A stretch of DNA of 29,738 nt from Bacteroidales bacterium. GTDB lineage: Bacteria; Bacteroidota; Bacteroidia; Bacteroidales; UBA932. Of this stretch, positions 7,298 through 15,721 are shown in pieces. The stretch covers positions 1 to 29,738 of the forward strand of contig JAGABD010000093.1 in assembly GCA_017614795.1 (NCBI GenBank). Direction: 5' to 3'. The number at the start of each line of letters is the position of its first letter. The stretch's first letter is position 1. The notes beneath the pieces are model-generated. The model was given only the letters and a program-made list of their open reading frames with translations. It searched no databases and was not told the origin of the DNA. The position numbers and the translations under genes were made by a program.

Positions 7298-8823
7298 GCG
7301 GAGAGATACTGATACTCGATTTCGGTTCGCAATACACCCAGTTGATTGCGCGCAGGGTACGCGAACTCAATGTCTATTGCGAGATTGTACCTTTCAATAA
7401 AGCCACCGTCCTCTCCCCCGCCGTCAAGGGCATAATCCTTTCCGGAAGCCCCTCCAGCGTACGCGAGGAAGGCGCCCCCGCCCCCGCGATCGACGTCGAA
7501 CATTGCGGCGTTCCCGTGCTCGGAATATGCTACGGAGCACAGTGGCTGGCCTGGAAGGCGGGCGGCACGGTAGCCCCCGCGGGCAGCCGCGAATACGGAC
7601 GCGCCGAGCTCCACGTGAAGGACGCCGGCGACCCGCTGATGAAAGGCATCCCCGCCGACAGCCGCGTATGGATGAGCCACGGCGACACCATCACCGACCT
7701 GCCCGCAGGCTTCAGGATGCTCGCATCCACCGACGCCGTCGACAATGCCGCTTTCCGCATCGGCGACAGCAATATCTGGGGCATACAGTTCCACGCCGAG
7801 GTGCATCACAGCGAATTCGGCGCGAAGTTCATAGAAAACTTCGTGCTGGGCATCTGCGGCGTCGCTCCCGACTGGACTCCCGAGAATTTCATCGAGAGCA
7901 CGGTGGCGCATCTCAAGGCGCAGATCGGGCAGGACAAGGTGGTACTCGGACTCTCCGGCGGAGTGGATTCCACGGTGGCGGCGGTGCTCCTGCACAAGGC
8001 CATCGGCAGGCAGCTCCACTGCATCTTCGTGGACAGCGGACTGCTTCGCAAGAACGAGTATGCTTCCGTGCTGGAATCATATAAGGGTATGGGACTGAAC
8101 GTTACCGGAGTGAACGCTTCGGAGCGCTTCCTCGGCGACCTCGCCGGCATTACCGACCCCGAAAAGAAACGCAAGACAATAGGCCGCGACTTCGTGGAAG
8201 TGTTCAACGACGCGGCTTCCAAGATAAAAGACGTAAGCTGGCTTGCCCAGGGAACCATCTACCCGGACGTAATCGAATCGTCCGCGGTTCCCGGCGCTTC
8301 CGCCACGATCAAGAGCCACCACAATGTGGGAGGACTGCCCGAAGATATGAAACTGAAGGTGGTGGAGCCCCTGAGGCAGCTTTTCAAGGACGAAGTGAGA
8401 CGCGTGGGTACCGCTCTCGGCATCCCCGCCCTCATCCTCGGCAGACATCCTTTCCCGGGCCCCGGCCTGGCTATCAGGGTGCTCGGCGAGGTTACTCCCG
8501 AAAAGGTTGCGATACTTCAGGAGGCGGACGCGGTGTTCATCGACGCACTGCGCCGCGAAGGGCTCTACGACACCATCTGGCAGGCGGGAGCAATCCTTCT
8601 TCCGGTGAAGAGCGTGGGCGTTATGGGCGATGGCCGCACTTACGAAAACTGCATAGCGTTACGGGCTGTGACATCGGTGGATGGAATGACCGCCGACTGG
8701 GCTCGCCTCCCCTACGATTTCCTGGCTTCGGTCTCCGATGCCATAATCAGGGGCGTCAAGGGCGTGAACAGGGTGGTCTACGACATCTGCTCCAAACCGC
8801 CCGCAACCATTGAATGGGAATAG
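7294..8823 (+). CDS. guaA: GMP synthase (glutamine-hydrolysing)
   Basis: A 509-residue enzyme converting XMP to GMP with ATP and glutamine. The class I amidotransferase domain has Cys79 in GICYGAQ and His167/Glu169 in FHAEV, completing the triad; the usual proline between them is alanine. The ATP-pyrophosphatase domain carries the PP-loop LSGGVDS (about 220-226), followed by the dimerisation domain and the expected ending [16 protein letters not shown]. Length is normal. The start overlaps the guaB stop by 4 nt, so the two consecutive steps IMP to XMP to GMP are translated together. The permease gene follows 26 nt later. Confidence 0.97.
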   Translation: MSGEILILDFGSQYTQLIARRVRELNVYCEIVPFNKATVLSPAVKGIILSGSPSSVREEGAPAPAIDVEHCGVPVLGICYGAQWLAWKAGGTVAPAGSREYGRAELHVKDAGDPLMKGIPADSRVWMSHGDTITDLPAGFRMLASTDAVDNAAFRIGDSNIWGIQFHAEVHHSEFGAKFIENFVLGICGVAPDWTPENFIESTVAHLKAQIGQDKVVLGLSGGVDSTVAAVLLHKAIGRQLHCIFVDSGLLRKNEYASVLESYKGMGLNVTGVNASERFLGDLAGITDPEKKRKTIGRDFVEVFNDAASKIKDVSWLAQGTIYPDVIESSAVPGASATIKSHHNVGGLPEDMKLKVVEPLRQLFKDEVRRVGTALGIPALILGRHPFPGPGLAIRVLGEVTPEKVAILQEADAVFIDALRREGLYDTIWQAGAILLPVKSVGVMGDGRTYENCIALRAVTSVDGMTADWARLPYDFLASVSDAIIRGVKGVNRVVYDICSKPPATIEWE

Positions 8824-8849
8824 AAACCATCAAAAAAAATTTAAGTAAT

Positions 8850-10205
8850 ATGGCAAAAAAACAAACTGAAGCAATCTACGATGCCCGCACCTTAGGTGGC
8901 GGCAAGATGCTGACCCTCGGACTCCAGCACATGTTCGCAATGTTCGGAGCCACTGTCCTGGTACCTGTAATCACAGGCCTCTCAATGTCCGCAACCCTGC
9001 TCTTCGCAGGTCTCGGAACTCTCATCTTCCATCTTTGCACCAAACTTCGCGTTCCCGCGTTCCTGGGTTCCTCCTTCGCATTCCTCGGAGGTTACGCCAC
9101 GGTAGTGCAGATGGGCATGGCCGGTGGACTCACCCAGGCTCAGGCTCTCCCCTACGCCTGCATCGGAGTCTTCTGCGCAGGTCTCATCTACTTCATCCTC
9201 GCCGGTCTGTTCGCCGCTTTCGGCGCCAAGAAGGTGATGCGTTTCTTCCCTCCCATCGTGACGGGACCCATCATCATCGCCATCGGCCTCATCCTCTCCG
9301 GCTCCGCCATCAACAACTGCGGCCAGAACTGGTGGATTGCCCTGCTTGCCATCGCAATCATCATCGTCTGCAACATCTGGGGCAAGGGAATGATCAAGAT
9401 CATCCCCATCCTGCTCGGCGTGCTCGGTTCCTACATCGTGGCTGCCTGCTTCGGCCTCTGCGACTTCAGCGCCGTCAAGGACGCCGCCTGGATCGGAATG
9501 CCCGTGAAGTGGGAAAACACCGCGATGTCCGTCTTCTCCAACCCCAACTGGGGCCTTGTGGTTGCCGCCATCATCGCCATCATCCCCATCTCCCTTGCGA
9601 CCATGATGGAACACATCGGCGATATGTGCGCAATCTCCTCCACTACGGGAATCAACTATCTTGAGGATCCCGGTCTGCACCGCACCCTCCTGGGCGACGG
9701 TCTCGCAACCGCCCTCGCTTCCCTCTTCGGAGCTCCTGCAAACACCACCTACGGCGAGAACACCGGCGTTCTGAACCTCACCAAGGTGTTCGACCCCCGC
9801 GTAATCCGCATCGCCGCGGTCTTCGCAATCATACTCAGCTTCTGCCCGAAGTTCTCCGCCCTTATCGGCGCGATGCCCGCAGCTACCATCGGAGGCGTCT
9901 CCCTGGTGCTCTACGGTATGATTTCGGCAGTCGGTGTGCGTAACGTGGTCGAGAACCAGGTCGACTTCAAGTCTTCCCGCAACGTTCTTATCATGGCGCT
10001 CATCCTCGTGCTCTCCATCGGTATCTCCTACAGCGCCGCCGGTTCCCTCGACCTCGGCTTCACCAAGCTCTCCGGTCTTGCGGTCGGCGCCCTCGTGGGT
10101 ATCATCCTGAACGCTGTTCTGCCCGGCAAGGACTACGAGTTCGGCAAGAACGCCCAGGGCGACCAGTCGGTCGACTTCGAAGTTAACAGGCTCGAGAATG
10201 AATAA
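8850..10205 (+). CDS. NCS2-family uracil/xanthine permease
   Basis: A 451-residue inner-membrane nucleobase:cation symporter of the UraA/xanthine permease family, with about 14 hydrophobic segments. The N-terminal LTLGLQHMFAMFGATVLVP is characteristic. The substrate-site glutamates of UraA appear to be kept in MMEHIGD and TYGENTGV. It probably imports uracil or xanthine; operon context with guaB, guaA and apt favours a purine such as xanthine, while sequence resembles uracil permeases, so specificity is open. An upstream ATG at 8814 overlaps guaA by 10 nt; the ATG at 8850 is preferred because it directly precedes the conserved region and follows an AT-rich stretch. It overlaps apt by 8 nt. 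Confidence 0.9.
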   Translation: MAKKQTEAIYDARTLGGGKMLTLGLQHMFAMFGATVLVPVITGLSMSATLLFAGLGTLIFHLCTKLRVPAFLGSSFAFLGGYATVVQMGMAGGLTQAQALPYACIGVFCAGLIYFILAGLFAAFGAKKVMRFFPPIVTGPIIIAIGLILSGSAINNCGQNWWIALLAIAIIIVCNIWGKGMIKIIPILLGVLGSYIVAACFGLCDFSAVKDAAWIGMPVKWENTAMSVFSNPNWGLVVAAIIAIIPISLATMMEHIGDMCAISSTTGINYLEDPGLHRTLLGDGLATALASLFGAPANTTYGENTGVLNLTKVFDPRVIRIAAVFAIILSFCPKFSALIGAMPAATIGGVSLVLYGMISAVGVRNVVENQVDFKSSRNVLIMALILVLSIGISYSAAGSLDLGFTKLSGLAVGALVGIILNAVLPGKDYEFGKNAQGDQSVDFEVNRLENE

Positions 10206-10734
10206 GGAAAAACTCGTAAAGAGTCTCCGGATAGTCCCCGACTACCCCGTCAAAGGAATAATGTTCTTTGACGTGACCACCTTGTTCAAGGATCCGGAGT
10301 GCTTCCGCGAGATTGTGGATGCGATTGTGGAGCAGTTCAAGGACAAGGGTATCACCAAGGTGGCCGGCATAGAGTCCAGGGGATTCATAGCCGGAGCCGC
10401 GGTGGCCGACAGGCTCGGGGCGGGATTCGTTCCCATCCGCAAGCCCGGCAAACTGCCCGCCGAGACGCTGTCCGAAACCTATCAGAAAGAGTATGGAACC
10501 GACACCATCGAGATCCATACCGACGCCATAGGACCGGACGACGTGGTACTCGTCCACGACGACATACTTGCTACGGGAGGAACGGCGGCGGCCGCGGTAT
10601 CGCTCATCCGCCGCTCCCATCCCAAGGCGGTTTACGCCAGCTTCATCATCGACATCATCGACATCCCCCGCACGGCGCCCATCCCTGAGGACGTGCCCGT
10701 GCACGCGCTTCTCCAGCTTGGAGAGAACAGTTAG
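10198..10734 (+). CDS. apt: Adenine phosphoribosyltransferase
   Basis: A 178-residue cytosolic enzyme that salvages adenine with PRPP to AMP. It shows the family start RIVPDYPVKGIMFFDVTTL (residues 11-29), the base-binding ESRGFIAG (59-66), RKPGKLP (81-87) and the PRPP-binding loop VLVHDDILATGGTA (117-130). Length is normal. The start lies within the last codons of the permease gene (8-nt overlap), implying coupled translation. With both permeases it turns imported bases into nucleotides. The gap to the next gene is 35 nt, with no terminator visible. Confidence 0.96.
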   Translation: MNKEKLVKSLRIVPDYPVKGIMFFDVTTLFKDPECFREIVDAIVEQFKDKGITKVAGIESRGFIAGAAVADRLGAGFVPIRKPGKLPAETLSETYQKEYGTDTIEIHTDAIGPDDVVLVHDDILATGGTAAAAVSLIRRSHPKAVYASFIIDIIDIPRTAPIPEDVPVHALLQLGENS

Positions 10735-10769
10735 AACCTATTATATATTACTTTCATAAATTACGTTTT

Positions 10770-11495
10770 ATGCAGTTTAAACATTTTGCAATCGTTGCTT
10801 TGGCAGCGTTCGCCTTTGCTCAAGGAGCCAAGGCCCAGAACCTTCAGGTTTTCTACGATTTCGGCGATGAGCGCCAGTATGTGACCACCACCTTCGAGAT
10901 GTTCAAGGCTGACAAGTTCGGTGACACCTTCTGGTTCATCGACCACAACTACAACAGCACGAACAAGAAGTACAAGGTCGACGGAGCCAGCAGCGCCATC
11001 AACGCCAGCTACTTCGAAATCGAGCGTGGAATCAACTTCTGGCAGGACAGCAAGCTCAAGGACCTCAGCGCCCACATCGAGTATGACGGCAGCACCTGGG
11101 GAGCAGGCATCTGGTGCTTCGGCGCCAAGTACTTCCTCCACTCCGAGGACTTCTCCAAGATGCTCACCCTCTACCTCATGTACGACCTTCACAGGGGCTA
11201 CGGCGAAGCCGACATTCCCGTCAAGTTCTCCGCTGTGTGGGGCCTTAGCGACCTCTTCGGACTCAAGGGCCTCACCTTCAAGGGCTTCATCGACGTATGG
11301 GGCAACAACAGCGTTTGGGGACCCGACGACGAATCCAAGTTCTCCATCCTTACCGAACCCCAGCTCTGGTACAACCTCGGCGGACTCTTCGACGGCCACC
11401 TCGACGTAGGTACCGAAGTGGAGCTTTCCTACAACTTCGCAGGCCACAAGGGCTTTATGGTAAATCCTTGCGCAGGTCTTCGCTGGAATTTCTAA
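10770..11495 (+). CDS. DUF5020-family outer-membrane protein, possible nucleoside channel
   Basis: A 241-residue protein with a cleavable signal peptide (about residues 1-22, ending AFAQGAKA) and a mature start QNLQVFYDFGDERQYVTTT characteristic of DUF5020 proteins. The rest alternates polar and aromatic residues in strands (DTFWFIDHNY, ISAYFEIER-like segments, ELSYNFAGH) and ends in Phe (AGLRWNF), as in a roughly 12-strand barrel. The order of strands and the FWFID motif are reminiscent of the Tsx nucleoside-specific channel family. Its place between apt and a purine permease supports a role in passing nucleosides or bases through the outer membrane. That function is an inference from context, not shown by a conserved site. 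Confidence 0.75.
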   Translation: MQFKHFAIVALAAFAFAQGAKAQNLQVFYDFGDERQYVTTTFEMFKADKFGDTFWFIDHNYNSTNKKYKVDGASSAINASYFEIERGINFWQDSKLKDLSAHIEYDGSTWGAGIWCFGAKYFLHSEDFSKMLTLYLMYDLHRGYGEADIPVKFSAVWGLSDLFGLKGLTFKGFIDVWGNNSVWGPDDESKFSILTEPQLWYNLGGLFDGHLDVGTEVELSYNFAGHKGFMVNPCAGLRWNF

Positions 11496-11506
11496 TTCTT
11501 TGAGAA

Positions 11507-12832
11507 ATGGCAAACTTTCTTGAAAAAGCCTTTGGCTTCAAGAGCGGCGAGCACAGCGTACGCACCGAGATACTTGCGGGTATCACCACCTTCCTTACGA
11601 TGGCCTACATCCTGGCCGTCAACCCCGGCATCTTCAGCGCCCTGGACATGCCCGGCGGATCGGTGTTCACCGCAACGGCTCTCGCTGCCATCGTAGGTAC
11701 CCTCGTGATGGCGCTCTACGCCAAGAAGCCCTTCGCGCTGGCTCCCGGCATGGGCCTCAACGCCTTCTTCGTGTTCACCGTATGCCTCGGCATGGGACAC
11801 AGCTGGCAGTTCGCCCTCACCGCTGTCTTCCTCGAAGGTATCATCTTCATCCTGCTCACCGTCACCAAGGTGCGCAGCTGGCTTATCAACGCCATCCCCG
11901 GAACGCTCAAGAAGGCTATCGGCGCCGGTATCGGCCTCTTCATCGCCTTCATCGGAATGGAGAACGCAGGTATCATCGTGAATAACGACGCCACCCTGGT
12001 GGGCCTCGGACACATCACCGAAGGCAAAGCCCTCCTCGGAATGATCGGCCTCTTCATCACTGCAGGACTCGTTATGGCGAAGGTGCGCGGAGGTATCCTC
12101 TGGGGTATCCTCATCACCGCTGTCATCGGCCTCTTCATCAAGGATCCCGCAACGGGCGCCGCAATCACCACCCTGCCTCAGCACGTGGTGTCGCTCCCCG
12201 CAAGCCTCGATCCCATCTTCTGCAAGTTCGAGTGGGCCAACATCTGGAGCCTCGATATGCTCGTAGTGGTATTCACCTTCCTCTTCATCGATATGTTCGA
12301 CACTATGGGCACCATCATCGGCGTCCATCAGGGTGCGGGCCTCATCCAGAAGGGCAGCGATGAAATCCCCGGCGTCGAGAAGATGTTCCTCGCAGACTCC
12401 ATCGCCACCGTGGCCGGCGCCTGCTTCGGAACTTCGACCACCACTACCTATGTGGAAAGCGCTTCCGGCGTTGGCGAAGGCGGCCGTACCGGCCTCACCG
12501 CGTTCTCCGTGGTGGTATGCTTCGCCCTTGCACTCTTCCTCAGCCCCATCTTCCTCGCGATCCCCGGCGCAGCTACGGCTCCCGCCCTCATCATCGTGGG
12601 TGTGATGATGATGCCTTCCGTGAAGAACATCCACTGGGAAGACTACTGCAAGGCCATTCCGGCGTTCCTTACCATCATTATGATGCCTCTCGCCTACAGC
12701 ATCTCCGACGGTATCCTCATCGGTGTCATCTCCTATGTAATCTGCCACGCTGTCGCCGGCAAATTCAAGGACATCTCCATCACGATGTGGGTTCTCGCGG
12801 CGCTGTTCATCGCGAAGTACATCTTCATCTAG
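11507..12832 (+). CDS. NCS2-family purine (hypoxanthine/guanine/adenine) permease, PbuG/AzgA type
   Basis: A 441-residue inner-membrane transporter of the AzgA/PbuG branch of the NCS2 family. It has the typical start [20 protein letters not shown], the motif [24 protein letters not shown] in the middle and [22 protein letters not shown], where the substrate-site acidic residues of this branch lie. Predicted substrate: hypoxanthine, guanine or adenine, taken up with a cation. It starts 11 nt after the DUF5020 gene and is the last gene of the purine operon, followed by the terminator at 12875-12905. It complements the other permease of the operon, which is of the distinct UraA branch. Confidence 0.93.
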   Translation: MANFLEKAFGFKSGEHSVRTEILAGITTFLTMAYILAVNPGIFSALDMPGGSVFTATALAAIVGTLVMALYAKKPFALAPGMGLNAFFVFTVCLGMGHSWQFALTAVFLEGIIFILLTVTKVRSWLINAIPGTLKKAIGAGIGLFIAFIGMENAGIIVNNDATLVGLGHITEGKALLGMIGLFITAGLVMAKVRGGILWGILITAVIGLFIKDPATGAAITTLPQHVVSLPASLDPIFCKFEWANIWSLDMLVVVFTFLFIDMFDTMGTIIGVHQGAGLIQKGSDEIPGVEKMFLADSIATVAGACFGTSTTTTYVESASGVGEGGRTGLTAFSVVVCFALALFLSPIFLAIPGAATAPALIIVGVMMMPSVKNIHWEDYCKAIPAFLTIIMMPLAYSISDGILIGVISYVICHAVAGKFKDISITMWVLAALFIAKYIFI

Positions 12833-12874
12833 GGACAACCTCTTTGCCCGGCCGGACCGGGCATCTCGATCGAA

Positions 12875-12905
12875 AGGCCGCAGCAGAAATGTTGCGGTCT
12901 TTTTT
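12875..12905 (+). terminator. Terminator of the purine operon
   Basis: A 10-bp stem with two G-U pairs (12875-12884 with 12891-12900), loop AGAAAT, then a T run. A second GC-rich hairpin without a T run (GCCCGG 12846-12851, CCGGGC 12857-12862) lies just upstream. The T run leads directly into the -7 box of uvrB. Confidence 0.85.
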
Positions 12906-12906
12906 G

Positions 12907-12914
12907 TATCTTTG
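12907..12914 (+). promoter_or_regulatory. -7 promoter box of uvrB
   Basis: TATCTTTG matches TAnnTTTG fully. It lies only 7 nt before the uvrB ATG, so transcription should begin at or within a few bases of the start codon. No clear -33 TTG at 19-21 nt. Confidence 0.65.
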
Positions 12915-12921
12915 CGAAGCA

Positions 12922-15135
12922 ATGAAGTTCCGCCTCGATTCCACATACAAACCCTCCGGCGACCAGCCCGAAGCCATCCGCCAGATATGCGAAGCGCTTT
13001 CCGGCGGGGTGCACGACCTGTGCCTGCTTGGGGTTACGGGGTCGGGAAAGACCTTCACTATGGCTAACGTCATCGCCAATATGCAGCGTCCCGCACTCAT
13101 CCTCAGCCACAACAAGACACTGGCTGCGCAGCTCTACGGAGAATTCAAGGCCTTCTTCCCGGACAATGCGGTGGAATACTTCGTGTCGTACTACGACTAC
13201 TATCAGCCGGAGGCTTACATCCCCACCACCGACACCTATATCGAGAAGGACCTGAGCATCAATGACCAAATCGAAAAGCTGCGACTGAGCGCCGCCGGAG
13301 CCCTTATGAGCGGGCGTCGCGACGTGATTGTGATTTCCTCGGTCTCCTGCCTCTACGGTATCGGCAACCCCGACGACTGGCGGGCCCAGACCATTACCGT
13401 CCGCAAGGGCGAACGCCGCAGTCTGACCGGTTTCCTCTACCAGCTTGTGGATGCGCTCTATTCCCGCACCGAGGTGGATTTCAAGCGAGGCACTTTCCGC
13501 GTGCGCGGCGATACCGTGGACGTGTTCCTGGGCGGAGCCGACGAGGCGGTGCGCATCGAGTTCTTCGGCGACGAGGTGGACGGGCTGAGCCTTGTGGACG
13601 CCGTAACGGGCGCCAAACTCGAGACCATCGACCACGTGGACATCTATCCCGCCAACAACTTCGTCACCACAAAGGAACGCAGCATAGCGGCCGTATCGCA
13701 TATCCAGGACGACCTCGTGAAGCAGATCGAATGGTTCAACGAGATCGGCAAGCCCCTCGAGGCGAAGCGCCTTCAGCAGCGGGTGGAGAACGACCTCGAA
13801 ATGATAAAGGAGATGGGCTACTGCCCCGGCATCGAGAACTATTCCCGCTATTTCGACGGGCGCGAACCCGGCCAGAGGCCCTTCTGCCTGCTGGATTACT
13901 TCCCGAAGGATTTCATCACCTTCATAGACGAGAGCCACGTAACCCTCCCCCAGATTCACGCGATGTTCGGCGGCGACCATTCGCGCAAGAGCGTGCTCGT
14001 GGAATACGGATTTCGGCTTCCCGCCGCTTCGGACAACCGGCCGCTGACCTTCGACGAGTTCGAGCAGATTACCGGCCAGAAGGTGTATGTCAGCGCCACT
14101 CCCGCCGATTACGAACTGGAAAAGAGCGGCGGTCTCATAGTGGAGCAGGTTGTTCGCCCTACCGGCCTGCTGGATCCTCCTATCGAGGTGCGCCCTATCG
14201 AGAACCAGGTTGACGACCTCGTAGAAGAGATACGCAAACGCGCCGAAGATGACGAGCGGGTGCTTGTAACCACGCTCACCAAGCGTATGGCCGAGGAACT
14301 GGATGAGTATCTTCGCCGCATCGGTGTGCGCGTGCGCTACATCCATTCGGATGTTGATACCGCAGAGCGCGTGGAGATAATCGAGGACTTCAAGAACGGA
14401 CTCTTCGACGTGCTGGTGGGCGTGAACCTTCTGCGTGAAGGCCTCGACCTGCCCAGCGTGTCGCTGGTAGCCATTCTCGACGCCGACAAGGAAGGGTTCC
14501 TTCGCACAACCCGCGCCCTCACCCAGACTGCAGGACGCGCAGCGCGCAATGTCAACGGCAAGGTCATCATGTATGCCGACTCCATTACCAAGAGCATGGA
14601 CGAGACCATACGCGAGACCAACCGCCGTCGTGCCAAGCAGTTGGAAAACAACAAGTTGCATCATATCACGCCGAAGCAGATCGCAACCCGTATGAACGCC
14701 CTCGCGACCGAGCTTGGAGGCGTGGGCAAACCGGGCGCTGCACCCGCATTGAACCCTCGCATCGCGAACGGCACCACCGGACGCGTCAGCGCTCCCAACT
14801 CATACGACGATCCCCGTTACATTCCGTCCCCTACCGAACTCGGGCACGGCAGCGTCTCAGTGGGCTTCGGGCACGATGCCAAGCGTGAAGCAGGCGCCGC
14901 CTTCACCACCGCCGACGTGGTTCACGGCACCCGCGAATTCGTCCGCGCCGACCTCGCCGCAGTGCTTCAGGACCCCGTCATCCGCAGCATGTCCCGCGAG
15001 CAGATCGAGAAGATGATCGAAGAAGACCGCCGCCGTATGCAGAAGAGCGCCGCGGAACTCGACTTCACCCAGGCCGCCCACTTCCGCGACGAAATGTGGG
15101 CCCTCCAGGAGTATCTCAAGGTCTGGAAGGACTAA
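12922..15135 (+). CDS. uvrB: Excinuclease ABC subunit B
   Basis: A 737-residue DNA-damage recognition helicase that works with UvrA and UvrC in nucleotide excision repair. Visible features: FxLxSxYxPxGDQPxAI-type start, Walker A GVTGSGKT (37-44), the damage-probing hairpin [12 protein letters not shown], the Walker B-type [11 protein letters not shown], helicase motifs [51 protein letters not shown] (in part) and QTAGRAARN. The C-terminal UVR domain ([20 protein letters not shown]) is present for UvrC contact. A Gly/Pro-rich linker of roughly 80 residues before the UVR domain is longer than usual and explains the length over the typical ~670. The frame is open to 12517, but the ATG at 12922 starts the conserved protein. 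Confidence 0.96.
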   Translation: MKFRLDSTYKPSGDQPEAIRQICEALSGGVHDLCLLGVTGSGKTFTMANVIANMQRPALILSHNKTLAAQLYGEFKAFFPDNAVEYFVSYYDYYQPEAYIPTTDTYIEKDLSINDQIEKLRLSAAGALMSGRRDVIVISSVSCLYGIGNPDDWRAQTITVRKGERRSLTGFLYQLVDALYSRTEVDFKRGTFRVRGDTVDVFLGGADEAVRIEFFGDEVDGLSLVDAVTGAKLETIDHVDIYPANNFVTTKERSIAAVSHIQDDLVKQIEWFNEIGKPLEAKRLQQRVENDLEMIKEMGYCPGIENYSRYFDGREPGQRPFCLLDYFPKDFITFIDESHVTLPQIHAMFGGDHSRKSVLVEYGFRLPAASDNRPLTFDEFEQITGQKVYVSATPADYELEKSGGLIVEQVVRPTGLLDPPIEVRPIENQVDDLVEEIRKRAEDDERVLVTTLTKRMAEELDEYLRRIGVRVRYIHSDVDTAERVEIIEDFKNGLFDVLVGVNLLREGLDLPSVSLVAILDADKEGFLRTTRALTQTAGRAARNVNGKVIMYADSITKSMDETIRETNRRRAKQLENNKLHHITPKQIATRMNALATELGGVGKPGAAPALNPRIANGTTGRVSAPNSYDDPRYIPSPTELGHGSVSVGFGHDAKREAGAAFTTADVVHGTREFVRADLAAVLQDPVIRSMSREQIEKMIEEDRRRMQKSAAELDFTQAAHFRDEMWALQEYLKVWKD

Positions 15136-15280
15136 ACTGGCGGCGGGAGCCCAGCCATCGTTTTGCGACCGTGGCAGCCAACCTGCTGATTATCAATGAA
15201 TAAAGAAAACCTTCTACCCCGAAATCAAGGTAGAAGGTTTACATAAATCGCTGTGCCAAAGGCACTTAGCCGCCACGCCG
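15136..15280. repeat. Hairpin repeat element A between uvrB and the island
   Basis: The core is a perfect 12-bp hairpin (15207-15218 with 15229-15240). It shares a 35-nt core with 30 matching positions with element B at 22219-22253. A TGGCGGC at 15138-15144 can pair with GCCGCCA at 15269-15275, as in the outer arms of element B, and the 13-mer CACTTAGCCGCCA at 15263-15275 is common to both. A small hairpin GTGCC-AAA-GGCAC lies at 15252-15264. It separates convergent genes and probably terminates both. Confidence 0.75.
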
Positions 15281-15688
15281 CTACACAATTAAACAAGCCT
15301 CTAATTCTTGAATGAACGCAACAGGAGCAATCGATCTATAGTAGCTTCCTTTATAATATGGTTTTCTTAAAAGAATATTTGAATTATAAAAGACAGCCTT
15401 CCATAGTGCTCCTCCTACAAATGGCCAGTTAATCAACAAGCGTCGTTCCTCCCCCTTCTGCCTATCCGAATCAGCAACCAGTATCACACAGACTGGAATA
15501 TCTCGCAGCTTCGATTTTATGTCAATTATCATTACTCTCTCGCTTGATATCAGTATTTTTCTAGCTTGCGATATGCGCAAACCACGAATTCCTTTCCTAT
15601 CTAATATACTTGACAACGATTGCAGACAACCCTCCGCATTATTCTCCCCATACACAGGAGTTGGAAATAAACGAGAACTCGATGACAT
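15281..15688 (-). CDS. Hypothetical protein, third gene of the island operon
   Basis: A 135-residue protein of no recognised family. It has basic patches (RKGIRGLRISQARKILISSERV, in part), a hydrophobic beta-like stretch VMIIDIKSKLRDIPVCVILVAD, and a C-terminal half with many aromatic residues (WPFVGGALWKAVFYNS, KPYYKGSYYRSIAPVAF). No signal peptide, so probably cytosolic. It lies 33 nt downstream of the surface lipoprotein gene on the same strand and shares its AT-rich codon use, which supports its being real. It ends just before hairpin element A. Function cannot be assigned. Confidence 0.5.
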   Translation of the reverse strand: MSSSSRLFPTPVYGENNAEGCLQSLSSILDRKGIRGLRISQARKILISSERVMIIDIKSKLRDIPVCVILVADSDRQKGEERRLLINWPFVGGALWKAVFYNSNILLRKPYYKGSYYRSIAPVAFIQELEACLIV

Positions 15689-15721
15689 ATGGAACGATTA
15701 CTTAATTCGTAATTCAGAGAC

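Noticed and set aside
7294..8823. Inactive GuaA amidotransferase because FHPE reads FHAE
   Set aside because: The catalytic Cys79, His167 and Glu169 are all kept; the proline is not catalytic.
12517..12921. N-terminal extension of the uvrB frame
   Set aside because: It runs through the permease gene and the terminator; the conserved protein starts at 12922.
11492..12946. 484-codon open frame on the minus strand opposite the PbuG-type permease
   Set aside because: Its product is His/Glu/Asp-rich low-complexity sequence mirroring a membrane protein; the plus-strand permease has clear family motifs.
12829..14664. 611-codon minus-strand frame opposite uvrB
   Set aside because: A shadow caused by high third-position GC; uvrB motifs on the plus strand are decisive.
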